From assembly GCF_010183535.1 (NCBI RefSeq), contig NC_071328.1, forward strand, positions 15,872,001 through 15,936,000: DNA of 64,000 nt. The letters run 5' to 3'. Position numbers and translations under genes: made by a program. Below are positions 52,879 through 63,850 of this stretch, one piece after another. A model generated the notes under the pieces. The model was not told where the DNA came from, ran no database searches, and saw only the letters and a list, made by a program, of their open reading frames with translations. The first letter of the stretch is position 1. Every line of letters begins with the position of its first letter. This stretch comes from Caenorhabditis remanei. Its lineage: Eukaryota > Nematoda > Chromadorea > Rhabditida > Rhabditidae.

Positions 52879-54288
52879 ATGGGTAAAATGGAAACATGGG
52901 AAGTGACCGGTCGTACCGAAGATACCATAACCGTCATGTACAAAAGACGTGTCTACAAAGAGGAGACGTTTCCGACGAGTCCAGGCGAGAAGGATGAGAT
53001 TCTGAAAAAGGAGGAGATGGATGACGAGACACGGGCGGTGCTGAAAAGATTGAGTGGGTTGAATGAGAGAATTCGGAAGGAGTACCTGATGGAGAAGAAG
53101 CCATCAAAAAATAACAAAAAAGAAGATAAGAAGAAGAATAAAAATAAGGAGAAGCGGTTAGTTAGGCCACCTTGGAAATTCTAGGCCGCCATTTCAACCA
53201 GGATTTTTTCTTTTTTCAGAGCCTCCCCAAAACCCAAAGATGCCTCCCCAAAACCTAAAGAGACTCCCGAAGATAAAGATGACCATGTCACTGTCAATGG
53301 GGTATTGGTACGCAAGGCGCAAGGATCTGAGCCGTGTGATCATCGTGGAGTGTGAGTGAGAAGTGGATGATACTGAAAACTCACTAAAATTGGGTCTAAA
53401 CACGCAAATTGACACTTCTCACGACTAAAAACACTTATGGATACCCAAAAATCATGAAGATCGAGAAACGCGCCAATGCGCCAAAAACGCGCCAACTCAC
53501 CGAAAACGCGCAAACCGCCAAAAAACCGTCAGAAGCATCCCGGAACCCAGATTAACCCGAATAATAACTTATTTTCAGTCCCCTTACCCATCCAATGGCT
53601 GTAACCCCATTTCCGGGGGCAAGATCTGCGGCTAAACGTGAAAGGGCTCGTCAAATGTTGAAGGAGGTTGCGAAGAAGATGCATGATGATTCGTTGAAGA
53701 AAAAGAAGAAGAATAAGGAGAAAGAGGAGAAAAATGAGAAAAAGGAGAAGAAAAAGGTGTCAAGCTCGTCGAAAAGCTCGAAAGCCTCGAAAACCTCAAC
53801 AACTACGTCCACCAAAGCTACGAAGGCTTCGACGAAGAGCAAATCTTCGAATAAGTGGGTTACGGTAGCTAAAACACAGTTTTTGATTAGTGAAAACCAA
53901 AAAAATTTCAAAAAATCCAGAATTTTCAAAAAAAAATTTCAGAAAAATGGGATGCGACAAGTGTGGCAGCTGTCAGAAATGCATTCACCGCTGCTCCCAG
54001 AAGCACGCCGCCGAGCAGAAGGTCACCACTCAGGAGCGAGAGAAATTCCTGCGTGGAATCTCACGTCTTCGTCAGAAAATTGTCAAGCCTGAGGTAGGGC
54101 GAAGCTACAGTAACCCCCACACAACTACAGTAACCCGTTTTTAGCGTAGCCGTGAAAAAGCGTCGCAATCTCCGTATGACGTCACTCAGAGCGAGTCGGA
54201 GATCGAATTGAGCTCGGAGAGCAGCAGTAAGAGAGAGTCGGCTAAGAAGAAGAAGAGTAAAGATGAGAACTCGGTTAATTTTTATTAA
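52879..54288 (+). CDS. Lys-rich protein with a compact Cys cluster, 326 aa
   Basis: Exons 52879-53156, 53220-53351, 53579-53854, 53943-54093 and 54145-54288 join to 326 codons. The start is the ATG (MGKMETWEV) 18 bases after a tttccag acceptor. The N-terminus has a β-rich look (WEVTGRTEDTITVMYKRRVY), followed by a helical EEMDDETRAVLKRLSGLNER. Two long Lys/Glu and Ser/Lys runs follow. Then MGCDKCGSCQKCIHRCSQKH, a possible zinc or metal site with five Cys and His, a helix EREKFLRGISRLRQK, and a Ser-rich acidic tail. Basic runs suggest nuclear location. Family not recognised. Some readings could use the upstream in-frame ATG at 52828, but the acceptor favours 52879. Confidence 0.8.
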
Positions 54289-54449
54289 TTGGTTTGAGTA
54301 TTAATTATTGAATTGAATAAAGAAGTTTAGAGGCGGAGTCAAAACTTTTTTTTGTTGAAATTTTTTGTTGAAAGTTCAAATTACCGCAGCTGCGCCGCCC
54401 CGAAAAACCACTCGCACCTCTACGTCCTCCACCACTTGCCTCTTTGCCG

Positions 54450-54522
54450 CACCGCGTAGCCTATGCGGTAGCGCGCGCTGTTTTGGTTCCGAGGCACCCG
54501 GGTTCGACCCCCACCCCTAAAA
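54450..54522 (+). repeat. tRNA-like sequence, family 2
   Basis: gcaccgcgtagcctatgcgg, then cgctgttttggttccgaggc and acccgggttcgacccccac. Best of the three family 2 copies; followed by ccctaaaatttacttttttg with a T run about 20 bases on. Confidence 0.6.
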
Positions 54523-54699
54523 TTTACTTTTTTGCATTCTTTTTTCTTGTGAAATATATCATTTTTAGCACATGAGCATTCATTTTATATGGTTTTCAAT
54601 GGGTTTTTGAAAGAAATTAGAGGTTTTTTTCACCGAAAATCGAGAATTTATCAAATTTTTAGTTTTACGGTGCGTTTTTTTGGAAAAAAATATTTATGT

Positions 54700-54950
54700 G
54701 AGCGAGGTTTCATAGTTTGAAACTATGATTTTTCGATTCAGCACGACGAGAGCTTTCAGAAAAGTATAATCATGACATATTTTGGTTAACTTTGATTTTT
54801 AGCCTATTTTCTGGGTTACTGTAGTTTTCGTGGTGGGACCCAACATTTTTCGAATCTGGGCATGATTATACTTTTCTGAAAGCTCTCGTCACGCTGAATT
54901 TGAATATATTATTTTCAAAAGCTGAAAATCACGCCTGATCAAATTCAGAC
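54700..54950. repeat. Foldback sequence with CATGATTATACTTTTCTGAA arms
   Basis: gacgagagctttcagaaaag near 54745 and its inverse near 54875, plus flanking ttcgattcagc / gctgaatttgaa. Between them are gttactgtag and cgtggtgggaccc. A related, diverged copy is at 58070-58285. Confidence 0.7.
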
Positions 54951-55219
54951 TCGAGGTCATAGATTCCAAAACCGCAAGAGTACCGATAGTAGTATCCTAA
55001 AAACTTCGAATTTTGAGTTGTCTCGCAGAATTAAACTATTCGGCTGTGCTAGACAAACCCGCCAGTAAATTTGAACAATTTTTGAAAAATTAAAAAGTTT
55101 GACCTTGACCCCCCCCCCCCAAAATAATTTCCAACGTGTATCGTCAAAAATCAATCAATAAATAATCAATACTAAAAATCTCTCTTCTTGACTAACCAAA
55201 AACTAAAAATCAATCGATA
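54951..55219. other. Intergenic, nothing recognised
   Basis: Contains a C-run (10 or so) near 55110 and AT-rich sequence before the ATG at 55220. Confidence 0.4.
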
Positions 55220-57784
55220 ATGACTGCTAGCAATCGAGAAGCACACGTTTCCTCTCCACGCACCACCAATGTTGATTTGGCCACTCGACTGAACAAGGTA
55301 AAAAAGATCAAAAAAAATTTAAGAGGTCAAAAGTTTGTCAGAACATTTAAAATGACGTGCCGGACAGCTAAACCAAATTTTGGGGCCGTAGATCAAAAAA
55401 GCGAGGAGAAATGACGCGTCAAAGTTCTGACCGCGCGGCGCGGTCGCGTAGCGGTCGGGCTGAAATTTCGTCAGTTGATCTACCAAAACGTTTTAAATCT
55501 CCTCACAAAATTTCAGAGCTTTAGGACCGAATCCGGCTGAGATACGAGGCTTCAAAGTTTCGACCACGCGTCACGGATGCGTCGCGGTCGGCTCTAAAAA
55601 TTCAAAACTCCGTATCTATGCGACTTTTTATCGTAGAAACTTGAAACTTGAACGGTGTTTAGATGCAAATTAGTAGATGGTCTAGAAACCAATAATTTGG
55701 GTTTCTAGGCCACCAACTTCCCTTGTTGATTGGTGGCCGAGGATTTGCAGTGGTGGCCTAGAATTTTGTGTCAGTCAAAATTATGGCTATGACTACTTAT
55801 CCGCAAAATTTCAAGCTTTTTCGGTAATTCTTTGCCGAGATATGACGCTTTGAAGTTGGTGGCCTAGAAATCCAAAACTCTTCCACCCCCGTATCTCCCC
55901 TCTCCGTAGATCAAATCGCTTCAAATTTTCAATCAATACATTTCAGTACATTCCCCTGCCAGCCCGCCCGGAATTCCGTCTGAAATACGTATTGCAACGT
56001 GGAACAGTGCTCAGTTTCATTCGCTCGAAACCCGCCCATTTCTGGCGTTCGAATCACATTTCCGAGCTGAAAATGAGATATTTGAGTGTGACTGAAAACG
56101 GGTATTTGGTCATTTATGAGGATAATGTGCAAGGATTGGTTATCGATTTACGTGAAGTGCGCAACGTGATTTGTAATGCCGATCGACAGGTGGAGATTCC
56201 GAAAAAAGAGAGTCAGGTGAGTTTGCGGTGGAGCGCAGATGCATTGCGTCAAAAAATGGGGTTTCTAGGTCATCAGGGAGCTGAGATATAGCGGTGGAAG
56301 AGAAATCCAGAAATTTGGGTTTCTAGGCCACGCGTTGTAACTCAATGAGGACAAGTTGTAGAGAGCTGAAAATTGGTGAAAATGTTGCGGTGGCCTAGTT
56401 TTCCTAACTGACCGAGTTCTAGGCCACCAGCTAATTTTCTAGGCCAACTATGAAACGATGAAGTATCGGGTCTAGAAACGGTGTTAATTGTTTTCTAAGG
56501 TCAATATCTACTAACAGACAAAGTTTGAGCATTCTACGACCCCAGGGAGCTGAGTTATAACGGTGGAAGAGAAATCCAAAACTTGGTTTTCTAGGCCACT
56601 GGCTATAACTCGGTGAGGAGAAGTCGTAGAGAGCTGAAATTTCGCACAGATAATCAACTAATCTAGTTCTGCCACCAGACAAAATTCTGAAGCAACACCA
56701 TGGCCTAGAAACCGAACATTTGGGTTTCTCGGCCACGCGCTATAACTCGGTGCAGAGAAGCCCTAAACCCCTGAAATTTCGCACAGATAATCAGCTACTC
56801 TAGTTCTCCCATCATATGGCCCATTAAATTCACATCGCGGCCTAGAAATCCAAAATTTGGGTTTCTCGGCCATCTCGGCTCCCAGAGATCCTAGGGCTCT
56901 AAATTTTTTTCTCCCACAATTTCAGTTCCGTTGCCACATCAAAATTCGTCTTCCACGTGGAAACATTCATCTGTTCCTCCGTGAAGAAGACGTTCATAAA
57001 TGGACGTGTGCAATTATGAGGGGATCTTCGATGAAAATTGAGGAGGAAGATGATCTGACCACTGCAATTGAAGCGACGGAGAATTCTGAAGATTCGTGGG
57101 ATTCTGAAGATTCAGAGGAGTCTTCTGATAGTGATGAATTCGAAAAAATGGTCGAAGAATCTGAAGAGGAAGATAGAGTGTGAGTGAATTTTTTTTTTCC
57201 CCCAACTTTGACAGCTCACCACGACGTGATTATTAATCCAATTACTTGAAAATTTATATACTCTTGTAGATCAAAACCAGGGCTACATTTTTGTAGTTGA
57301 AAGTTTTTTGATAGCTATTCAGGATCGAAAGATACACGTGTTTTTCAGCAGGAGAGACGCAGAGAAACGAGAGAGCGCGCGCTTCTCTGCGTTTCTTCCC
57401 CTTTCTCTCATGTCGACGCGCGCTATGATTACTGTCTTCTACGACGTGAATCTCGAAACTATGTGGAGATAGAGAAAAACTTCCAACTGATAATATGCCT
57501 GGTTTTGATCTACAAGAATATATAAATTTCAATTGAGTGAGAGCAAAAGTAAAAAAGTTACAAGGTTTCAAAAATGATCAATTTTTGTTGAAAAATTAGT
57601 TTCTGAAACCAAAATCACTCATTTTTGTGATTTTTTTTGGATAAATGTTTCCATTTACAGGAACAGCTCAATTTTCGCGAAGACTGAAAATTCTATCCGT
57701 TCGTTGTACAAGGAAATACAGAAAGAAGAGGAAATCGAAGTGAAGAAAGAGAAGAAATGGTGGACACGGTCATTGAGATGCTAA
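55220..57784 (+). CDS. PH-domain protein, 241 aa
   Basis: Exons 55220-55297, 55947-56216, 56926-57179 and 57661-57784 join to 241 codons. Exons 2 and 3 encode one pleckstrin-homology-like domain: β-strands LKYVLQRGTVLSFIR, MRYLSVTENGYLVIYEDNVQ, GLVIDLREVRNVICN and FRCHIKIRLPRGNIHLFLRE, closing with EEDVHKWTCAIMRG, whose Trp is the invariant PH helix residue. A Ser/Asp/Glu-rich stretch (EDSWDSEDSEESSDSDEFEK) and a basic C-terminus with KKEKKWWTRS follow. PH domains bind phosphoinositides or proteins; ligand unknown. Intron 2 contains ggcctagaaa/tctaggccac repeats like those in the ANKFY1-like gene. Confidence 0.85.
56217..56925. repeat. TCTAGGCCAC repeats in the PH gene intron
   Basis: Five or more ~140-bp units with ggcctagaaatccaaaattt, gggtttctaggccac and tataactcggtg words. 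It is related to the GGTGGCC cassettes by the core word only. Confidence 0.7.
57265..57515. repeat. GCGGAGCT-family foldback with a different centre
   Basis: Bounded by ttgtagatcaaaaccaggg and ctggttttgatctacaa with gttgaaagttttttgatagc inside, but the GCGGAGCT words are replaced by ctctctcatgtcgacgcgcg-type sequence. Lies in intron 3 of the PH gene. Confidence 0.65.
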
Positions 57785-58069
57785 GAAAAAGAAGACTTAA
57801 TGGGATTTACTGACTGAAATAAATGTTTTTACTAGATTTGATCTACCTATCGAGCCAAAAACTTTTAGCAAAATTTTCTGGGTCCCACCACGAAAACTAC
57901 AGTAACCCAGGTATACAGTAGCTTTTTTAAACCGCAACTACTTTTGCGGTTAGTTCAAGTTATTCTTCACGTTTTACACGAAAAATCACAAAAAACCGAC
58001 AAAAATTCAGAAAGTTACAGATTTTCGAAACTTTTCGAAAGTCTGAAAATCACTATAACTTCAGTATCT

Positions 58070-58285
58070 CACTGAAATTCAGTCCGATTTCGAAATTTTT
58101 TGTATATTCAGAATCAGCTCATCAAGACCTTTCATTTGAGTATGATCACGACCTATTTCTGGAAAATTCGGTTTTACACCCCCCGTGGTACCAATTTTCG
58201 ACTTTTTCCAAACCTAGTCATGATTATACTCATTTGAAAGCTTACAGTGAGCTGAATCTGAAAATATAAGTTTCAAAAAATTTGG
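58070..58285. repeat. Foldback sequence related to 54700-54950
   Basis: cagaatcagctcatcaagac, cctttcatttgagtatgatc and the inverse gattatactcatttgaaagc, tgagctgaatctg. Related to the 54700 copy by the tgattatact words. Confidence 0.6.
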
Positions 58286-58320
58286 ATGACTTTTGACAGA
58301 GTTACAGCTTCGTTTATATA

Positions 58321-59753
58321 TCAAGAAATCACAAATTCATTAATTGCCACATCATCGGATCCCATCAAAAAGTGGGCGTGGCCAATCCTGATTTCTGTGG
58401 TGTTTTCAGTAGCCATGATGTCATCAATGACGTCATCTGAAGATCCCTCATCAAATTCTTCCGACGGATCCAGGAGCACAGGGTACATTTCAGTGGCGGG
58501 CTACAAAATTTTTTTCAGAATTTTTTTCTTCCGAAATTTTCAGACTTTTTATAAGCTCCGCCCCATTACCTTATCCTTCCCCAACTGTCTGTATCGATTC
58601 CATCCCCATACATAAACATCACCACCGTCGGTCAATGCTACAGTATGCCATCCACCACAAACAACTTTTTGAATTCGAATACCCGCCAGATGCTCGATAT
58701 GAACTGGTGCATCGATACGACGGATGAGACCGACTCCGAGCTCACCGCGACTGAAATATTTAAAAAATTTGAGATGTTTTGGAGGAAAATCAAAAAATGC
58801 GCCAATGCACGGAAATTGCGCCAAGTCACCGAAATCGCGTCAAGACACCAAAAAAGTCCCGAAATCATTAAAAAAGCATAAGAAGAGTATTCTAGATTTC
58901 ATTAAGTTCAAAAAGGGTCAATTTTCAGTGTATATCCGAAAATGCGCCAATACACCGGAATTGCGCCAAGGCACCAGAAAAGCTCAAAAATCCTCAAAAA
59001 AGCGTGAGGAGAGTAGTCAACCTCGTTTCCCTTTCGAATAGACTATTTCTAGTCGATATCGAGAAAAGCGCCAAGACACCAAAAGTGCGCCAACTCACTG
59101 AAAACGCGCAAAGTGTCAAAAAAGCGCAAAACTCATAATTTAATCAGAATTTCATATAAAACAATGTTTTTCAGTCATTTTTTTTTCGATTTTCAGCCTG
59201 TATCGCAAAATGCGTCAGCAACCACTTACGTCCCGGTTCCCATCGAAAACAAATTGCCTCCGAAATCTCTGAAAATCACAAAATCGTGCCCCGCAACTGC
59301 CTCCTCGATTTTCACGGGCCACGGGAACTGAATCCTCTGAATTTCCGACGTGACGCCTTCAGAATCTTTCAGAATCTTCAGAATCTCTGACGACGTCTTC
59401 AGAATTTTTCTCCTTAAAACCAAATAGACCTCTCGTGATGTGGAGACAAGAAGCGGGGATTCTGAATCCCCGACGACGTCATTTGAAAAATCCAAAATTT
59501 TGAATTTCCCGCCAACGTCGTCGATTCTTCTCACCGCCACGTGTCGCCCGTTGCTCATCAGAATCGCCACGTGGAGATGTGTGTTCGTGACGTCATCAAT
59601 TTCAGAATCCATTTCGATGGATTCAGAAGACGTCGGGGGAGACGACGTGGAGATGGTGACGTAGCGGGAGGCGAAGGAAATCGAGCCGAACCATGTGGAT
59701 TTCTGGAAAAAAGAAGTTGTAGGAGAGTTGTAGTTTGTAGTTTTTATTCTCAT
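58321..59753 (-). CDS. RCC1-repeat protein, RCCD1-like
   Basis: Minus-strand exons 59230-59753, 58570-58750 and 58321-58500 join to 294 codons. The middle exon encodes classic RCC1 blade sequence: GTGTRGELGVG across the junction, then VVCGGWHTVALTDGGDVYVW and GWNRYRQLG. The N-terminal part has a WFGS word similar to the WFGFGF start of human RCCD1 and an AVAGHDFVIFRDFGGNLFSM blade. The C-terminal exon is acidic. RCCD1 partners the KDM8 demethylase in mammals; that role is only suggested. The start is uncertain: an acceptor (ttttttccag) at 59703 means MRIKTTNY may be intron and the true first exon further upstream. Intron 1 (59229-58751) carries gcgccaa(t)gcaccgaa repeats. Confidence 0.8.
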
Positions 59754-59772
59754 TTAATGAAAAAAGGTTAGT

Positions 59773-60170
59773 TTTGTAGATCAAAAGTAGCTCTTCATTT
59801 TTGTAGTTTACAAATTTCTGATAGCTCCACCCACTTTTAAGAAATGCGCCTTTAAAGACATACGAGAGAGGAGGAGACGCAGAGAAGCTCTCTTCAATTT
59901 TTAAAGCCGCATATCTCAAAAGTGGGCGGAGCTATCAAAAAATTGCCCACTACAAAAATAAAGCACTAAACTTGATCTACATAACTAGCCTAAATTCAAA
60001 AAAATTGGATAACACAGGACGGTGTTACGAGCTGTTAAAGTTACAGTCAAGTTACAGTCACCAAAATACCTAGACCTCATCTTTAAAGGCGCATATCTCA
60101 AAAGTGGGCGGAGCTATTAAAAAAGTGTCAACAACAAAAATGAAGAGCTAGTTTTGATCTACAAAACTAA
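59773..60170. repeat. GCGGAGCT foldback repeats, one complete and one half
   Basis: 59773-59990 is a complete palindrome (gtagatcaaaagtagctctt...cttgatctac). 60075-60170 is a single arm followed by gttttgatctacaaaact. Confidence 0.75.
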
Positions 60171-62978
60171 AGTAAATTTTCTGAAATTGATGAAAATCTG
60201 ACTCCGTGACACCCCTTCAAAGTTTGCAATGGCCATTCCGGATCTCAAAAATCTCAATTATGGTTTTTGTGTCAAAACATATTATTTTTTTCGTTTTAAG
60301 CTCATTTTTCATGTTTCCAGTTCAAAATGATCATGTTTTCATGTAGTTTCTGCGCCCTAAGAGGCCAAAAACTGCCCATCTCTCTCGTTTTCTCTTCTTT
60401 ATCATGTTTCAGAAGAAGATGTCATGTTCCACCTATAAACATCCGGTCATATGACAGATGGAGGGGTACTGTAGGGTCGGTTCCCTTAAGAAAACAATTA
60501 ATGGAACAAATATTTTTTCAAACATGAATTCCTCTGTTTCATAACAATCACTTCGGCGATGAAGCCGCCCGTGACGTCATCGGTCGATGCGCTATCATTT
60601 GTCTTCTCACTAATTCTGTGTGTCTAGACAACTCAAAATGCCAGAAAATAGACAAAAAATGAGTCAGGAAACATTGAAAACCTATATTTGAGACTTTTCA
60701 AAAAAGTCACCACTTGGCCAAGTGGGATTTTTCGTCTCACCTCTTTTCAGAAAAACGACCAAAGTTCGATCCCCGGCCTAGCCAAATCATTTTTTGCTTT
60801 TTTGATTTTTTGGTTTTTGGAGTCTATAAGGGATTCTAGTCCACCGCCCAAGCAGAAAATCATGTTAGGGATGACGCCCTGCGACTAATCACAGCACAGC
60901 ACACGTCATTTGAATATTCGCGCGGGGAAGGCCATACAATCTACTAATGACGAATCTGGGGTACGGTTTAGATTGAAAAGGGTCGAAATTGAACGATCAA
61001 ACGACTCCGAATGAAAAATCAAAGTTAGGTGACGTTCCGATTTGATATTTTCACGATTTGGATCAAAAAGTATCAGAAATGACGATAGCAAGTTGAAAGA
61101 CTAAGAATCAGAAGATTCAGATGACGTTTCAGAGTCCAAAGTGACAGTCTAAATCCTATATACCAGAGACCAAAGTTGGATATGACAATTTCTCTTTTTC
61201 GTAAAAAAGTTCAAACATTTTCAAAAACAGGGCCTTCGGGCCGGCCCGGGCCGTGTCCATTATGCGTTCAACAGGTTCACAGTGAACTTGCGGACAGTAT
61301 CCGCCAAAAAAACGAGAAAAACACAATAAATCATGCCAAAACGTCTTTTAACACAACTCACAGCTAGGCCACACGGCTGAAATGCTCTACAAACACAAGA
61401 AAACTATAAAAATGGTATTGCCGAAATTCTCATCCATTTTGAAAGCGAGATTGTCAAAACAGGGGGAGAAATGCCCGCGCGCGCTCGTCGGTCAACGTGA
61501 CACACGGAGAGGTGAGTGAAGAAGACTTGTTTAGAGGAGCACACGGTTCCAAACATACAAATTGGCAAATTGAAGTTGACAGACTAAGAATCAGAGGATT
61601 CAGATGACGTTCTGAATCGGTTAGGATTTGAAAACGACATTCCAAAGCCTAACTACCAGAGACCAAAGTTGAATATGACGCTCATTGGTCAGACAGCTAG
61701 GTGAAACCAAAACGTTCAGATGATCGGATTTTGATTTCATACTGGAAGTTTAGCACCCACCTGTTTAGTCTCCCAGAAACTAGTCCGCTATTCAAAGCTA
61801 CTAGGAAGCTATCAGACATTGAGTCGCTACGCAGTTAGCACAAACATTTGTGCTGCTTTCAGACTTGCTGACACCCTTAGTATTGGAAATCACGATCTTA
61901 TAGAACTTGGAGTGGTTTCTCGACGGAAAGTCAGTGAGATCATTAACTTAGAGCTATCAGGCGCTACCTTAGCTGAGATTTCCAGCAGCTAACAACACCA
62001 ATGATATCCGAAGTCCAACCTAGCTATAGCTTACAGGATATTGCCGTGTGAACACTATTATTCAGGACACATTTCTAATACGATATGCTTATCGGCTTAC
62101 GATCTCGATGCTAGTCGAAACCTGACCAAACGATTGCTGACGCTATCATCTAGACATTACGTACGTATACTGTAACCTATCAGCTACAGTATCCCTACCT
62201 CTACTCCCCAATCTCACCTCTGACCGATTACATTTCACATATCACCATCGTCGGCCCGATTCCAAAACATAACCGAAAACAAAACAAAGTCTATTCTTTT
62301 CCTGTCTGCAACTGTTTAGTGATGCCTCTTCAGATCAACGTCATCCGGTAACTCCATGTTCTTTCGTCTATTTTAAGACCTTCCGTTTCAGTCTTTTGAA
62401 AAACACATGGAGTAGAGAACATTCTCAAAACACAATTTCAGACACTGACTTTCATCTGGAACGCAGAATTCCGCAATTCCTACTGTAACATTCTTCGAAT
62501 TCCTTCTCCCATTTCCTGTCCTACTTTCTTCCGCTTCCTCTTATCATCAGAAGCTTCTCATCAGCTGGTTCCCAAATTCTCTGCGTCTCTTCATTCCTCA
62601 AAGAAGAAGAAAAAAAAGAAAAAGACGTTGATGGGGGAACAGTGTAAAGGTGTCAGAGGACACCACATATTTTCGAAAATTATTATGAAAGATGATACGC
62701 AAGAGAACAAACATCACTACTGGTGAAGTGTGGTGTGTCTATAAAAGTCATTTTCAGCAGAAGGGAATTGAGGAAAATTGTTTTTGCAAGCCTCGATTGG
62801 ATGGCCTAGCTTTCCGCTAGGCCATGTGCTCTCAGGGCTCCTAGACCGATGTGGCCTAGCTTTCGACGTCTACTCCGAATTCTCTATTTTCTCAGATTAT
62901 AGACAATCTGAGATTGTTAAGACTTGACTTCTAGATCAGCTACAGTAACCCATCTTACTTCTGCACTTCTGAATTATC
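60171..62978. other. 2.8-kb non-coding region
   Basis: No supported gene. 61080-61190 and 61575-61690 are direct repeats (gactaagaatcagaagattc, then accagagaccaaagttg). 61740-62210 has more balanced base composition than its surroundings and many ctagc/gctat words, with no ORF. A ggcctagctttc pair near 62800. Confidence 0.5.
60706..60784 (+). repeat. tRNA-like sequence, family 3
   Basis: accacttggccaagtgggat (A box TGGCCAAGTGGG) and aaagttcgatccccggccta (B box GTTCGATCCC), about 45 bases apart, then ttttttgc. Differs from families 1 and 2. tRNA-Ser/Leu-like D-arm but without a complete cloverleaf. Confidence 0.55.
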
Positions 62979-63325
62979 CATACTTCCAAACCGGGCCAGC
63001 GCGTAACTCTCTTCAAACTCAATATTATGGGCTGAAAAATATACCAAAACGTAGATCTCGACGAGTTCTATGTCCGTGACCTACTACGGGCCGGATGGCT
63101 ATTTGTTAATGTGCCGCGGGCCGGGCTAGAATGGCTTTTTGGCCATTTTCGCGTTTTTTGACACTTTTCCCGGCCCGCGGCACATTAACGAATAGCCATC
63201 CGGCCCATAGTAGGTCACGGGCATAGAACTCGCGGAGATCCACATTTTGGTATATGTTTGAGCTCATAATATTGAGTTTGAAGGGAGTTACGCGCCGGCC
63301 AGTGTCGGCCCGGTTTGCAAGTATG
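62979..63325. mobile_element. 347-bp foldback with GGCCCGG ends, possible 8-bp duplication
   Basis: CATACTTCCAAACCGGGCC at the left and GGCCCGGTTTGCAAGTATG at the right. The arms of about 160 bp fold back around ggctatttgttaatgtgccg. Flanks gaattatc and aaatgatc agree at 6 of 8 positions, a possible decayed target duplication. The arms share ctactacgggccggatggc. Confidence 0.7.
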
Positions 63326-63499
63326 AAATGATCAGAATCATTCCGATCATAACACGAATCCAATGACGTTATGTTTTGTTATTTATAATTTGTTACTGTT
63401 GTTTCCCGGATTATGCAAATTCTCTGTTGAAACTGTCTATAAAAGGAAATGGACAACAAAATAGTGACTAAGTACACCGACCGAAATTTCCGTATTTAT
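63326..63499. other. Short intergenic stretch
   Basis: AT-rich, tgtctataaaagg near 63430 is a TATA-like word on the plus strand. No gene supported. Confidence 0.35.
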
Positions 63500-63769
63500 T
63501 CATTTTTTCAGAAAATTAAAAACTACCAATCCAATCACTCCAAACAACCCCCCAATTAAAGCGTCCCCCGCTAATCTCTCATCTCTCATCTCCCCCTTAT
63601 TCCAAGTTAAATTTCTCAAAATTCTCCCAAAAGTCACGTGCCGTATTCCAAAGAACCGCCTGATCTTCCGATCTCTCTTCTCATTTCTTTGAAAGTCTCT
63701 ATTCTCTCTCTTCTCCAAAATAGTTTCCGCCGTCCCGGACAGCTGGTCTCTTGTCAAAGAGAGACTAAT
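63500..63769 (-). CDS. Possible last exon with C-terminal membrane helix
   Basis: After a cgcacag acceptor (63770) the minus strand stays open for 89 codons: SLTRDQLSGTAETILEKREN, a very basic DFQRNEKRDRKIRRF, then LAGDALIGGLFGVIGLVVFN FLKK and stop, which looks like a C-terminal (tail-anchor-like) helix. AATAAA overlaps the stop. The plus strand of the same DNA (63638-63850) also has a 70-codon ORF ending LCVCGDRFRSQ, followed by AATAAA, so strand is uncertain. No upstream exon was found. Low-confidence gene. Confidence 0.35.
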   Translation of the reverse strand: MSLSLTRDQLSGTAETILEKRENRDFQRNEKRDRKIRRFFGIRHVTFGRILRNLTWNKGEMRDERLAGDALIGGLFGVIGLVVFNFLKK

Positions 63770-63850
63770 CTGTGCGTGTGCGGCGACAGATTCCGTTCAC
63801 AGATCATCAACAATGTCCCGAGTGATACGGAGAAAATAGAAAGAAGATGA

